A DNA stretch of 64,000 nt. It comes from DASUPK01 sp963744105 (GTDB lineage Bacteria; Actinomycetota; Thermoleophilia; Solirubrobacterales; 70-9). The stretch is taken from positions 177,743 through 241,742 of the forward strand of contig CAVUSJ010000001.1 in the NCBI GenBank assembly GCA_963744105.1, read 5' to 3'. The notes beneath the pieces were generated by a model. It made no database searches. It saw nothing but the letters and a program-made list of their open reading frames with translations, and was not told the origin of the DNA. Of this stretch, positions 16,235 through 23,440 are shown piece by piece; the stretch's first letter is position 1, and every line of letters starts with the position of its first letter. The position numbers and the translations under genes were made by a program.

Positions 16235-17855
16235 GTGCGGGCTCGTCCTCGCCCGGCTCTCTGACGTTCGCCGGAGAGGGCTGCCCAAGGCGCTCGTGCA
16301 CGAGCCGCACGACCATCGCGCCCTCACCCACCGCAGTGGCGACGCGCTTTGGGGAGCCGGATCGCACGTCGCCGACCGCGTACACGCCCTGAGCGCTCGT
16401 CTCCAGCAGGTTCTCGCTGCCGGCCGCTGATCCGGTCAGCAGGAAGCCGTGCTCGTCGCGGGCCAGGTCCTCGCCGAGCCAGTCCGTGCACGGCTCTGCG
16501 CCGAGGAAGAGGAAGAGGTTCGCGAAGGGCAGGCGGTCCCCGTCCCTGAGCGTCACCGCCTCGAGCTCACCATCGCTCCCGTGCAGCTCGGCGATCTCGC
16601 TTCGATCGCGGACCTGAACGCCGTAGCGGTCGAGATCGCGGATCAGATAGTCCGACATCGTCTCGCGCAGATCGCTGCGCCTGTGCAACAGGGTGACGAG
16701 TGCGCCTCCCCGGGCGAGCCAGATCGCGGCCTGGCCCGCGGAGTTGCCGCCTCCAACGACTCCCACGCGGCTGCCTCCGCACCGCCGTGCCTCAGGCGGC
16801 CCGGCCGCGTAGAACACGCTGATTCCCTCGAACTCGGAGAGGCGCTCGACCGGCAGGCGCCGGTAGGCGGCACCGGTGGCGATCACGACCGCCCGGGCGA
16901 CGATCTCGTTGCCCTCCTCCACGCGAACCGCATGCCGCTCCCCGTCGCACTTCAGGCCGGTGACGACGTACGGCGTGGCGGTTCTTGCCCCGAACTTGCG
17001 GGCCTGCGTGACGGCGCGGCTGGTGAGCTCGCCGCCGCCGATACCCGCCGGGAAGCCGAGGTAGTTCTCGATTCGCCTGGAGAACCCCGCCTGGCCGCCC
17101 AGGACCGTTCGCTCCAGCACGAGCGTGTTGAGACCCTCCGATGCCGCATAGACGGCAGCCCCGAGCCCCGCCGGTCCACCACCGAGGATCAGCAGGTCAA
17201 CCTCCTCGCGCTCGGCGAGCTCGAGGCCGATGCCGAGAGCCCGCGAGAGCTCGCCGTTGCTCGGCCCCTCGATCTCGAGACCGCCCGGGATGCGGACCAG
17301 TGGCAGCCGATCCGGATCGAGCGACTCGACCAGCCTCCTTGCCTCGTCGTCCTCGGCATGCGAGGGGTGCTCGGGGTCGCGCCAGACGTATGGGATACGG
17401 GCATTGCGGAGCCACTCCGCGATCCCGCGCGTGCGCTCGGAAGAACGCGGGCCGATCACCTCGATCCCGAGACCGTCCTCGCTCTGCAGGAGCTCGCGCC
17501 GCGCCACGAACGCGGCGAGCAGGAGGTCGGCAAGGTCCGGGTTGTCGAAGAGGAGCTCCCGCAGTTCCATCCGGTCGACGGCGATGTAGCGCATCGGCTT
17601 GGTAGCCACGGCCTCCAGGAAGACGGTCTGCCCGGTCAGCAGGTTGAGCTCGCCGACGAATCCGGAGGGACCGTGCCGGATCAGCTCGTGCCCGGATTCG
17701 GTGCGGATCGCAACCTGGCCCTCGATGACCGCCATGAACGGGTAGCTGCGGTCGCCGACCTTGAACAGGAGCTCGCCGGCCTCCGCGGTGCGCTCCTCGC
17801 CGTGCTTGGCGAGGAGTTCGAGCTGCTCCTGGGACAGGACCTCGGTGCTCTCCAC
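16224..17855 (-). CDS. Cyclic-nucleotide-binding domain fused to thioredoxin-reductase-like flavoprotein
   Basis: Residues 1-~125 are a Crp-type cNMP-binding beta barrel (PFMAVIEGQVAIR, SGFVGELNLLTGQ). A ~90-residue linker follows that resembles a glutaredoxin-like segment (IPYVWRDPEH). The FAD domain has DLLILGGGPAGLGAAVYAASEG and the NADPH domain VGVVGGGNSAGQAAIWLARGG. The FAD end is GVYAVGDVRSGSPKRVATAVGEGAMVV. The usual redox CxxC is replaced by YAAGPPEARRCGG, so it should not reduce thioredoxin by the normal disulfide route. It is likely an NADPH oxidoreductase gated by a nucleotide. GTG start. Confidence 0.88.
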   Translation of the reverse strand: MESTEVLSQEQLELLAKHGEERTAEAGELLFKVGDRSYPFMAVIEGQVAIRTESGHELIRHGPSGFVGELNLLTGQTVFLEAVATKPMRYIAVDRMELRELLFDNPDLADLLLAAFVARRELLQSEDGLGIEVIGPRSSERTRGIAEWLRNARIPYVWRDPEHPSHAEDDEARRLVESLDPDRLPLVRIPGGLEIEGPSNGELSRALGIGLELAEREEVDLLILGGGPAGLGAAVYAASEGLNTLVLERTVLGGQAGFSRRIENYLGFPAGIGGGELTSRAVTQARKFGARTATPYVVTGLKCDGERHAVRVEEGNEIVARAVVIATGAAYRRLPVERLSEFEGISVFYAAGPPEARRCGGSRVGVVGGGNSAGQAAIWLARGGALVTLLHRRSDLRETMSDYLIRDLDRYGVQVRDRSEIAELHGSDGELEAVTLRDGDRLPFANLFLFLGAEPCTDWLGEDLARDEHGFLLTGSAAGSENLLETSAQGVYAVGDVRSGSPKRVATAVGEGAMVVRLVHERLGQPSPANVREPGEDEPALRT

Positions 17856-17861
17856 GAGACG

Positions 17862-17867
17862 AGCCTA
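17862..17867 (-). promoter_or_regulatory. -10-like hexamer TAGGCT before the reductase fusion gene
   Basis: On the minus strand TAGGCT lies 6 nt before the GTG start, with no SD sequence. It matches the pattern at comM and thiD. Confidence 0.4.
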
Positions 17868-17893
17868 GAGCAGCGGGTCGCTCCGCAAACCGG

Positions 17894-18907
17894 TTAGTCC
17901 AGCGTGCCGGCGCGCTTCAGGAAGTCCTCGAGCATCCGGTTGAAGCGGACCGGCCGCTCCATCATCGGGACGTGCCCGCAGCGGTCGAAGATGACGAGCT
18001 CGGCGTTGTCGCCGATCCGCTTCTTGTAGGAGAGGGCGGCCGGCACCGGGACGACGCGGTCGTTGCGGCCCCAGACGATCAGGCTCGGCACCTCGATCTC
18101 CTCGAGCCGGTGCCGGATGTCGTAGCCCCAGAGCGTGGTCAGCGCGTCGTAGTATCCGGGGCTCTGCAGCGCCGGAACGACGTTCTCCCAGAGCATCTCC
18201 CGCCGGATCCGCTCGGGATCGAAGAAGACCCCCTGGAAGTACCCGCGGCGCAGGCGGCGGCGCCTGATCCCGTGCATGTGGAAGCGGAGGAACAGCGGCG
18301 TCGCGGCGCGGCCCACCCGGGCGACCATGGAGGCGGCCTCGCGGCGCGCCCGGGCCCACGTGATCCCGGCGGCGGAGATCAGCACCAGGTCGTCGACCCT
18401 TTCAGGATCGGTGATCGCGACCTCGGTCGCGATGAAGCCCCCCATCGAGTTGCCGACCAGCGAGCAGCGGCCGACGCCCAGGCGCTCGCAGAAGTCGCGC
18501 AGGAAGCGACCATACGCGGGGATGGAGATCTCCCACGGCGGCATCGGGCTCGAGCCGAAGCCGGGGAGGTCCAGGGCGATCACCCGGTGGGTCCGGGCGA
18601 AGTAGGGGATGTTCTCGAGGAAGTTCTGCCAGGCACCCGACAGGCCGTGCACGAAGAGGAGCGGCGGGCCCTCGCCCATCTCCACGTAGTTGACGCGGGC
18701 GCCGACGACGTCGACCTGATGACGGTGCGCGCTCCAGTTGATCCGCAGCCATTCCGGGTCCGGGTCGCCGTACGGGTCGGGGCCGTCGGACGGGGTCGCG
18801 GGCGGGAGCTCGACCTTGCCGCGAACGAGGTTGAAGGCGTACGCCGTGTCGGAGGCGATCCGGCGGATCTCCTCCCGGACGGGGCTCTCCGCGGTCACGG
18901 CGGTCAC
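17894..18907 (-). CDS. Alpha/beta-fold hydrolase
   Basis: The 337-residue protein has the oxyanion region LLFVHGLSGAWQNF and nucleophile elbow LVGNSMGGFIATEVA. The acid Asp is in WGRNDRVVPV and the catalytic His in DRCGHVPMMERP. The ~90-residue N-terminal extension before the hydrolase core is longer than usual. MPPWEISIPAYGRFL is the region of the first catalytic helix. Substrate unknown. It runs with the reductase fusion gene 38 nt downstream. GTG start; a second in-frame GTG lies four codons in. Confidence 0.85.
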   Translation of the reverse strand: MTAVTAESPVREEIRRIASDTAYAFNLVRGKVELPPATPSDGPDPYGDPDPEWLRINWSAHRHQVDVVGARVNYVEMGEGPPLLFVHGLSGAWQNFLENIPYFARTHRVIALDLPGFGSSPMPPWEISIPAYGRFLRDFCERLGVGRCSLVGNSMGGFIATEVAITDPERVDDLVLISAAGITWARARREAASMVARVGRAATPLFLRFHMHGIRRRRLRRGYFQGVFFDPERIRREMLWENVVPALQSPGYYDALTTLWGYDIRHRLEEIEVPSLIVWGRNDRVVPVPAALSYKKRIGDNAELVIFDRCGHVPMMERPVRFNRMLEDFLKRAGTLD

Positions 18908-19291
18908 GCGTACCCCATGCGCTCGAGGATCGGGATCTCGCGGATCTGGCGGCTAGGCACGGATGGGTCCTCTCACGCACGAAACGTACCGATTAGGTCC
19001 GGTTGTATCCGGTTGTTTCGGTGTCTCACTGGCGAACAAATGGCGAACGGACATGACCGATGCGCGCGGGACCATTGGTGCATGAGGAATACACGTGACC
19101 GCTGCCGCTGTCTCACGGCCTAGGGGGACGGTGCCGTGGGCCATGGCCTGCATGCGCTAGTCCCCGGTTGGCTCGCCACACCCACGAGGAACCACGCCTC
19201 CCATCGGGGGCTTTTTCGCGTTCTAGGTTGGGAACAGGCCGCGCATGTCAGCCGTGGGCTCACCGTCCGCGTCGAGGATGACCAGCCAGGA
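18908..19291. other. Intergenic stretch at the left border of the accessory island
   Basis: No gene or RNA is recognisable apart from one terminator-like hairpin near 19,200. It holds a short direct repeat GGCGAAC-AAAT-GGCGAAC near 19,031. Past this stretch gene content changes from conserved housekeeping to small accessory genes. Confidence 0.5.
19196..19216 (+). terminator. Terminator-like hairpin with T-tract
   Basis: GCCTCC-CATC-GGGGGC forms a 6-bp stem (one G-T pair) followed by TTTTT. It is the only canonical intrinsic terminator shape near the island border. Confidence 0.5.
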
Positions 19292-19651
19292 CTAGCTGAC
19301 GCCGGGTGGGGGTGACCTCCTGCCCCACGACCCACCAGCGTCGATCGCCGATCGCTCGACGGCCATCAGGTTGGCGATCTCCTCAACTGCCCAGGTCTCT
19401 GCATGTTCGGCCTCGTCGCTGCCCGCGTGTTGACTCGACAGCCGTTTCCACCCCATGCGCCAGTCGAGCTCCCAATAGCCGGAGTCAGCGTTCTGCCCTA
19501 GGCGCCCGAGCACGACCCCGTTGAGCGTCACCAACCGAACCTCGTCATGAGCTTTCTCAATCTCGAGCTTCGCCACGAGTTGACGTCTGAGTTCGTCCCG
19601 ATCCACGGCCGACAAGCTACCGCTGAAGGGGGGAGCATCCGCGCGTTCCAT
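19292..19651 (-). CDS. Hypothetical protein
   Basis: The 119-residue protein starts at ATG 19651. It is acidic with charged helices (DRDELRRQLVAKLEIEKAHDEVRL, EAEHAETWAVEEIANLMAVE) and a middle stretch GYWELDWRMGWKRL. I do not recognise it. The open frame continues upstream through the adjacent hairpin, but that extension translates the repeat (CFPCKAAV) and is not likely coding. Real-gene status rests on composition only. Confidence 0.45.
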   Translation of the reverse strand: MERADAPPFSGSLSAVDRDELRRQLVAKLEIEKAHDEVRLVTLNGVVLGRLGQNADSGYWELDWRMGWKRLSSQHAGSDEAEHAETWAVEEIANLMAVERSAIDAGGSWGRRSPPPGVS

Positions 19652-19673
19652 GCTCGTTGATGACCGGAGGACC

Positions 19674-19695
19674 GCTGCTTTGCATGGAAAGCAGC
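19674..19695. repeat. Hairpin element A, GCATGG loop
   Basis: GCTGCTTT-GCATGG-AAAGCAGC is a perfect 8-bp stem with a 6-nt loop. It lies between the hypothetical minus-strand gene and the SnoaL-like gene, 28 nt before that gene's ATG. It is the first of eight hairpin sites in the island. Confidence 0.85.
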
Positions 19696-19722
19696 ACTCT
19701 TGGCAGCGATACTGCATGGGCG

Positions 19723-20550
19723 ATGTCGGAGGAGAACATCGACACGCTGCGTGCCTCATTCGACGCTTTCAATCGCGGAGACCTCGAAGGCGCTTTCGTC
19801 AATCTCGCCCCGGACTTCGAGTACGTCTCAAGCGGATGGCTTCCGGACTCCGACGATTCGTACCGTGGTCCTGACAAGTTCAGGCAGTTCCTGGGCTGGC
19901 TCTCGGACGAGTTCGACGGGGCCCGGCTGGAGGCCATCGAGTTCATCGATGCGGGTGACGCCCTTCGCGACGATGGGACGGTGGTCAATCTGGTCGTCGT
20001 CTCGATGGCCACTCGTGGACGAGGAAAGGCCAGCGGGGTCGAGATCAGCTGGGACTTCTGGCACGTGTGGACGCTTCGGGATGGCCAGGCTGTGAGAGGC
20101 CAAGGGTTCATGCGCAAAGAGGACGCCCTCGAAGCTGCCGGGCTGCGGGAGGAGGCTATGTCTGAGGAGAACGTGGAGATCGTGCGGCGAGCCTTCGCCT
20201 ACGAGTACTACGGGATCGGCGGTCGAGCCGAGGCGGAGGCGATCTTCGATCCCCATGTCGTGATGAATCCGACCGACGCGGCACCGTCGGAGGGCCTGCA
20301 TGCGATGCGAGCGGATTTCGAGCGGTGGGCGAGCGCCTGGGAAGACCTCAAGGTGACGGTCGAGGAAATCATCCACGCCGGTGATCAGGTCGTCCTGGTT
20401 GTCCATCACCAGGCACGCGGCCGAAAAAGCGGGGTCGAGGTCGACACCCGCTTCTACCCCGTCTATACGTTGCGCGGGGGCAAGGTGTCGCGCGTGGATG
20501 AGTTCGAGGAGATGGCAGAAGCCCTCAAGGCCGCCGGGCTGTCGGGGTAG
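19723..20550 (+). CDS. Tandem SnoaL-like (NTF2-fold) protein, two domains fused
   Basis: Two homologous SnoaL-like domains sit in one 275-residue frame. Domain 1 starts MSEENIDTLRASFDAFNRGDLEG and ends DALEAAGLREEA. Domain 2 starts MSEENVEIVRRAFAYEYYGIGG at residue ~146 and ends EALKAAGLSG. Each half has the length and termini of a stand-alone SnoaL protein of Solirubrobacterales, so the fusion probably arose by loss of the first stop. NTF2-fold proteins are small cone-shaped enzymes or binders, and the substrate is unknown. Hairpin elements flank the gene on both sides. Confidence 0.8.
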   Translation: MSEENIDTLRASFDAFNRGDLEGAFVNLAPDFEYVSSGWLPDSDDSYRGPDKFRQFLGWLSDEFDGARLEAIEFIDAGDALRDDGTVVNLVVVSMATRGRGKASGVEISWDFWHVWTLRDGQAVRGQGFMRKEDALEAAGLREEAMSEENVEIVRRAFAYEYYGIGGRAEAEAIFDPHVVMNPTDAAPSEGLHAMRADFERWASAWEDLKVTVEEIIHAGDQVVLVVHHQARGRKSGVEVDTRFYPVYTLRGGKVSRVDEFEEMAEALKAAGLSG

Positions 20551-20551
20551 C

Positions 20552-20593
20552 CCTTTTGGACGAGACGCGGCTATCGCTTTGCATGGAAAGCAG
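20552..20593. repeat. Hairpin element B, degenerate GGACGA unit plus GCATGG unit
   Basis: CCTTTT-GGACGA-GACGCGG is a decayed GGACGA hairpin. It is followed after 4 nt by GCTTT-GCATGG-AAAGC (5-bp stem kept). It begins one base after the SnoaL stop codon. The order (GGACGA first, GCATGG second) matches the other tandem copies. Confidence 0.75.
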
Positions 20594-20725
20594 TAGTTCG
20601 GCGCGGGATGCTGCGTCGGCAAGCGGCCTACCGGCTTCGGGGTAAGGCTGCTGATTGACCTTGCGCGTGCGCTAGCCGCGGGTTAGGCTCGCCCCATTCA
20701 CAGGGAGCAAGTGGAGGGAGATGAA

Positions 20726-21457
20726 ATGGGGAAGCGTGGGATGCGTCGAACTCTGGCTGGGATCGTCCTGGCCGCGGGATTGCTGTTCGTGCCGAGCGCC
20801 TCGGCCGTCGCTGACACGGCGGTCATGGGCAGCACACTGACCGGGACCTTCGACGGCGGAGTGAGTGGTGCACCGGTGCTCAGCGTGCAACTCTCGTACG
20901 ACCCGGCGACGAGTCCGAACCCGGTCGTTGCCCCGGCGGATGGCACGATCACTGGCTGGAAGGTGAAGAGCGCCGACGACGGGGCCATCTACACGCTGAA
21001 GATCCTGCGGCCGAACGGGCCGGTCAACCTCCAAACCGCCACCACCAGCAACTTCACGGGAGTTGCATCCGTGCAGGCCCCGTCCGCCGTGCCAGTCGGG
21101 ACCGGCGCCACCACGCCGACGGGCGAGATCTTCTCCTACCCGGCATCACTCCCGATCAGCAAGGGCGACTACGTGGGCGTTGCCCTCGGTGGAGCCGCCG
21201 ACGGCCTGCCGCAGGCTTTTACGAACGGGGTTACGCAGAACCTCATCGCGAACAATTTTGCGGGCCAGCCCGCGGACGGCAGTGCGGCGGACCTTCTCGC
21301 AGACGAGCAGCACGATCTCTTGCTGCAGGCGACGATCGAATTCACGCCGCTGGGCAGTCCGGCCGGCACGCCCGGCACGGCCAAGAAGAAGTGCAAGAAA
21401 AAGAAGAAGCACCGCGCGGCCGACGCCAAGAAGAAGAAGTGCAAGAAAAAGAAGTGA
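20726..21457 (+). CDS. Secreted protein with Lys/Cys-rich C-terminal tail
   Basis: The 243-residue protein starts at ATG 20726 behind GGAGGGAG. A signal peptide (RTLAGIVLAAGLLFVPSASAVA) is followed by a Thr/Ser/Val-rich beta domain (~30-210), then the tail AKKKCKKKKKHRAADAKKKK. The tail pattern, Lys runs broken by Cys, recurs in exported proteins of Thermoleophilia and may bind anionic cell-wall polymer. That role is inference. No catalytic motif is seen. The gene sits between hairpins B and C. Confidence 0.75.
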   Translation: MGKRGMRRTLAGIVLAAGLLFVPSASAVADTAVMGSTLTGTFDGGVSGAPVLSVQLSYDPATSPNPVVAPADGTITGWKVKSADDGAIYTLKILRPNGPVNLQTATTSNFTGVASVQAPSAVPVGTGATTPTGEIFSYPASLPISKGDYVGVALGGAADGLPQAFTNGVTQNLIANNFAGQPADGSAADLLADEQHDLLLQATIEFTPLGSPAGTPGTAKKKCKKKKKHRAADAKKKKCKKKK

Positions 21458-21514
21458 CCTGATCGGCGCGCCGGGTGGTCAGCCGGAGTGAGGTCCGAGG
21501 GCTTCCTTAGCCAC

Positions 21515-21550
21515 GATGAAGCCCTCGAAGCAGCTGGGCTGCAGGAGTAG
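21515..21550 (+). pseudogene. 3' stub of a SnoaL-like gene
   Basis: DEALEAAGLQE followed by a stop matches the last residues of SnoaL domain 1 (KEDALEAAGLREE) of the fused gene 1.4 kb upstream. Nothing of the rest of such a gene precedes it. It ends 11 nt before hairpin C, so a lost SnoaL cassette probably recombined here. Confidence 0.55.
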
Positions 21551-21561
21551 CCGCCTCAGTA

Positions 21562-21581
21562 CTGCTTTGGACGAAAAGCAG
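21562..21581. repeat. Hairpin element C, GGACGA loop
   Basis: CTGCTTT-GGACGA-AAAGCAG, perfect 7-bp stem. It is also the left end of the 595-bp unit that recurs at 25,188. Confidence 0.85.
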
Positions 21582-21634
21582 CCGTCTTAGCGCGGGCCGA
21601 ACGGCAGGGTGATCCCTCTTTCTGCGAGTCCGGC

Positions 21635-21862
21635 CTAGTAGCGCGTCCGGCGACGCCGAACCTCGACGTCCTCGTCGCCTAGCGAGCGATCCGGCCTGCC
21701 GCGCACGAAGGTCAGATAGAGGCCGAGGATCAAACCGAAGAAGCCGACGATCATCAGGATCAAGCCGACGGTGGGGATGTCCACCGCCTTCCACGTGTCC
21801 TGGACTGCGTAGCGGAGGATGGCTCCCACCGCGATCAGGAACAGCGAGGTTCCAATCGTCAT
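21635..21862 (-). CDS. Small two-helix membrane protein (DUF6458-like), copy 1
   Basis: The 75-residue protein from MTIGTSLFLIAVGAILRYAV has a first TM helix at ~4-20 and a second TM helix DIPTVGLILMIVGFFGLILGL at ~28-50. A charged tail (RGRPDRSLGDEDVEVRRRRTRY) follows. The layout matches small actinobacterial DUF6458 proteins of unknown role. An earlier in-frame ATG would add MIQG. The second copy, 3.6 kb away, encodes the same protein. Confidence 0.75.
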   Translation of the reverse strand: MTIGTSLFLIAVGAILRYAVQDTWKAVDIPTVGLILMIVGFFGLILGLYLTFVRGRPDRSLGDEDVEVRRRRTRY

Positions 21863-21928
21863 GCCCTGAATCATGCTGGCTGCGGCGGCGTGAAAACCTC
21901 CTCGCCACTGCCCTGACGACGGCCGCGA

Positions 21929-22066
21929 CTAGCGGGCACCCCACCGCAGCGTGATCGCCCTCTCCGCGAGTGCCCTGCGCCGGTCGCAGTACGAGCAGAT
22001 GCCCGGCCCTTGCGCGGTTGGGGCGCCGCAGGCGAAGCAGACCTCGACAGACTTCGGAGTAGCTGC
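21929..22066 (-). pseudogene. Zinc-ribbon protein fragment ending at hairpin D, copy 1
   Basis: The frame reads SVEVCFACGAPTAQGPGICSYCDRRRALAERAITLRWGAR before the stop, with two CxxC knuckles 14 residues apart, a small zinc ribbon. No start codon exists between the first knuckle and hairpin D, so the 5' end looks cut off by the hairpin. A diverged relative of its last ~14 residues (AGLAERGITLPFGPR) lies at about 21,592-21,636 beside hairpin C. This suggests repeated truncation at these sites. Confidence 0.5.
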
Positions 22067-22101
22067 TTTGGACGAGAAGCGGCTATTGCATGGAAAGCAG
22101 C
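22062..22101. repeat. Hairpin element D, GGACGA unit plus GCATGG half-unit
   Basis: GCTGCTTT-GGACGA-GAAGCGGC pairs through two G-T wobbles. It is followed by GCATGG-AAAGCAGC. The first arm can also pair with the last arm across the whole element. Confidence 0.8.
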
Positions 22102-22199
22102 GGTCTTCGACCTGGCGCTCGCTTCTCACGCGAAGGGGGGTGTGCTCGCCCCCGGAGTCAGAAAGACTAGGTTTGCACCCAAAGAAAGGAAGGGCAAGG

Positions 22200-22370
22200 A
22201 TGCTTGGACACAAGAAGACTGCGTCGGACCACCTTCAGGACGCGATCAACGACCTCAAGGAAGCTCGCAACGCGACCGAGGAGGACCTTGGCTCCACGAT
22301 CGACGCGGCAATCGACAAGGCGGTCGAGGCGCTGGAGAAGCTCAAGGAACGCGTCGGCTCTTCCGACTGA
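22200..22370 (+). CDS. Small acidic helical protein
   Basis: The 56-residue protein, MLGHKKTASDHLQDAINDLK and onward, is almost fully helical and amphipathic, ending ALEKLKERVGSSD. An RBS AAAGGAAGGG lies 8-10 nt upstream. The family is not recognised. It is the single gene between hairpins D and E and is short enough to be missed by automatic annotation. Confidence 0.6.
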   Translation: MLGHKKTASDHLQDAINDLKEARNATEEDLGSTIDAAIDKAVEALEKLKERVGSSD

Positions 22371-22433
22371 TTGACGGGGCGAGCGGCTCCGTCGGACGCG
22401 GGGCCGCTCGTCGAGGTTCGATCCCTGAGAAGT

Positions 22434-22475
22434 GCTGCTTTGGACGAAGAGCAGCGGTTCGCATGGAAAAGAGCG
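22434..22475. repeat. Hairpin element E, GGACGA unit plus decayed GCATGG unit
   Basis: GCTGCTTT-GGACGA-AGAGCAGC (8-bp stem with one wobble) is followed by GGTTC-GCATGG-AAAAGAGC, whose second stem has decayed. Confidence 0.75.
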
Positions 22476-22602
22476 CTATTTGGGGCTCTGGGCCGACTGA
22501 CCCCTGGGCAGGGGCTTCAAGCGGCTGGTGCCGGCGGATTCTGAGAGACTCGCTCCGAGGGCCAGTCGCCAAAGAAGCCCGACAAGGTTAAGGAGAGATC
22601 AC

Positions 22603-23292
22603 ATGGCTGACCACACGCTGAGCATCCTGTCCGTGAGCGTCAACAACCTGCCCGTACGCGTGCTGATGAGGGCGAACGGGCACGACTTCGAAGAGGTCGA
22701 GATGTGGGGTAAGAAAGGCACGGACGAGTTTCTCGCCAAGTCCCCGGCCGACCTCACCCCGACGCTCGAGTACGAGGGGCTGCCCAAGGGGTCGCTCTGG
22801 GAGAGCTGCGCGATCATGCAGTACCTCTGTAACCGCGATGGGCTCGATCAGTTCTATCCGACGGACCCGGCCGAGCGTGCGATGCAGGACAGCACGATGT
22901 TCTACGTGGTCGGCACGCTCTATCCCCTGATCCTTCGCGCGACGTATCCCACTCTCGGCTTTCCGCAGTACCCGGGTGAGACGGCGACGTCGGAGGCCGA
23001 CGACGAGGTGAAGGCGAAGTCGGCGCAGGACGCGGCCAACGCGATCGCGCGGCCGCTGGAGGCGATTCACACTCACTTCCTGGACGGCCGCAAGTTCATC
23101 GGCGGCGATTCGCCCTCGATCGCCGACATCCGCCTCGCTTCGTCTCTCGAGTTCCTGCGCACAATCGACTACGACTTCCCGGCCTGGGCCGAGGAGTACA
23201 TGAGCGCGGTCGAGTCGGCGCTCGGCGAGGCCTACTCCGAGCCTGCCGCGGATGTCCGCGAGATGATCGCCTCGGCGAAGGCGCCTGCCTGA
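22603..23292 (+). CDS. Glutathione S-transferase family protein
   Basis: The 229-residue protein starts at ATG behind AAGGAGAG. The thioredoxin-fold domain includes LSVSVNNLPVRVLMRANG, the P-T-L-E-Y segment (cis-Pro in LTPTLEYEG) and the binding turn LWESCAIMQYL. The helical domain carries KFIGGDSPSIADIRLASSLEFL, the GST C-terminal signature. It is unlike the GST near smc. It is the single cassette gene between hairpins E and F. The native thiol is unknown. Confidence 0.85.
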   Translation: MADHTLSILSVSVNNLPVRVLMRANGHDFEEVEMWGKKGTDEFLAKSPADLTPTLEYEGLPKGSLWESCAIMQYLCNRDGLDQFYPTDPAERAMQDSTMFYVVGTLYPLILRATYPTLGFPQYPGETATSEADDEVKAKSAQDAANAIARPLEAIHTHFLDGRKFIGGDSPSIADIRLASSLEFLRTIDYDFPAWAEEYMSAVESALGEAYSEPAADVREMIASAKAPA

Positions 23293-23387
23293 GGGCTTGG
23301 TCTCAGGCGCAGGGTCGTAGGGCAGCGGGTCGAAGCGCAGTAGGCGCTCGATGATCTCGGAGAGGGCTGCCTCCCGCGCGCGGACGC

Positions 23388-23434
23388 GGTGCTTTGGACG
23401 AAAAGCAGCCATCTGCTTTGCATGGAAAGCAGCA
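23388..23434. repeat. Hairpin element F, complete tandem
   Basis: GGTGCTTT-GGACGA-AAAGCAGC, then CAT, then CTGCTTT-GCATGG-AAAGCAG. It is the best-preserved tandem copy and shows that the full element is two hairpins with different loops. It ends 6 nt before the stop codon of the beta-helix gene. Confidence 0.85.
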
Positions 23435-23440
23435 CCTTCG

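Larger units (their letters stand above)
21562..22156. repeat. 595-bp direct repeat, copy 1
   Basis: This segment appears identical to 25,188-25,782 as far as I compared it, including both proteins read from it. It begins exactly at the hairpin C stem and ends 55 bp past hairpin D. It holds one small membrane-protein gene and a zinc-ribbon stub. No transposase is inside and no terminal inverted repeat is visible beyond the hairpins. Confidence 0.85.

Noticed and set aside
16449..17897. Long plus-strand open frame opposite the reductase fusion
   Set aside because: Antisense shadow; the minus-strand protein has complete FAD/NADPH motifs.
21562..22156. Insertion sequence (595-bp repeat)
   Set aside because: No transposase or terminal inverted repeats; only a small membrane-protein gene and a gene stub are inside.
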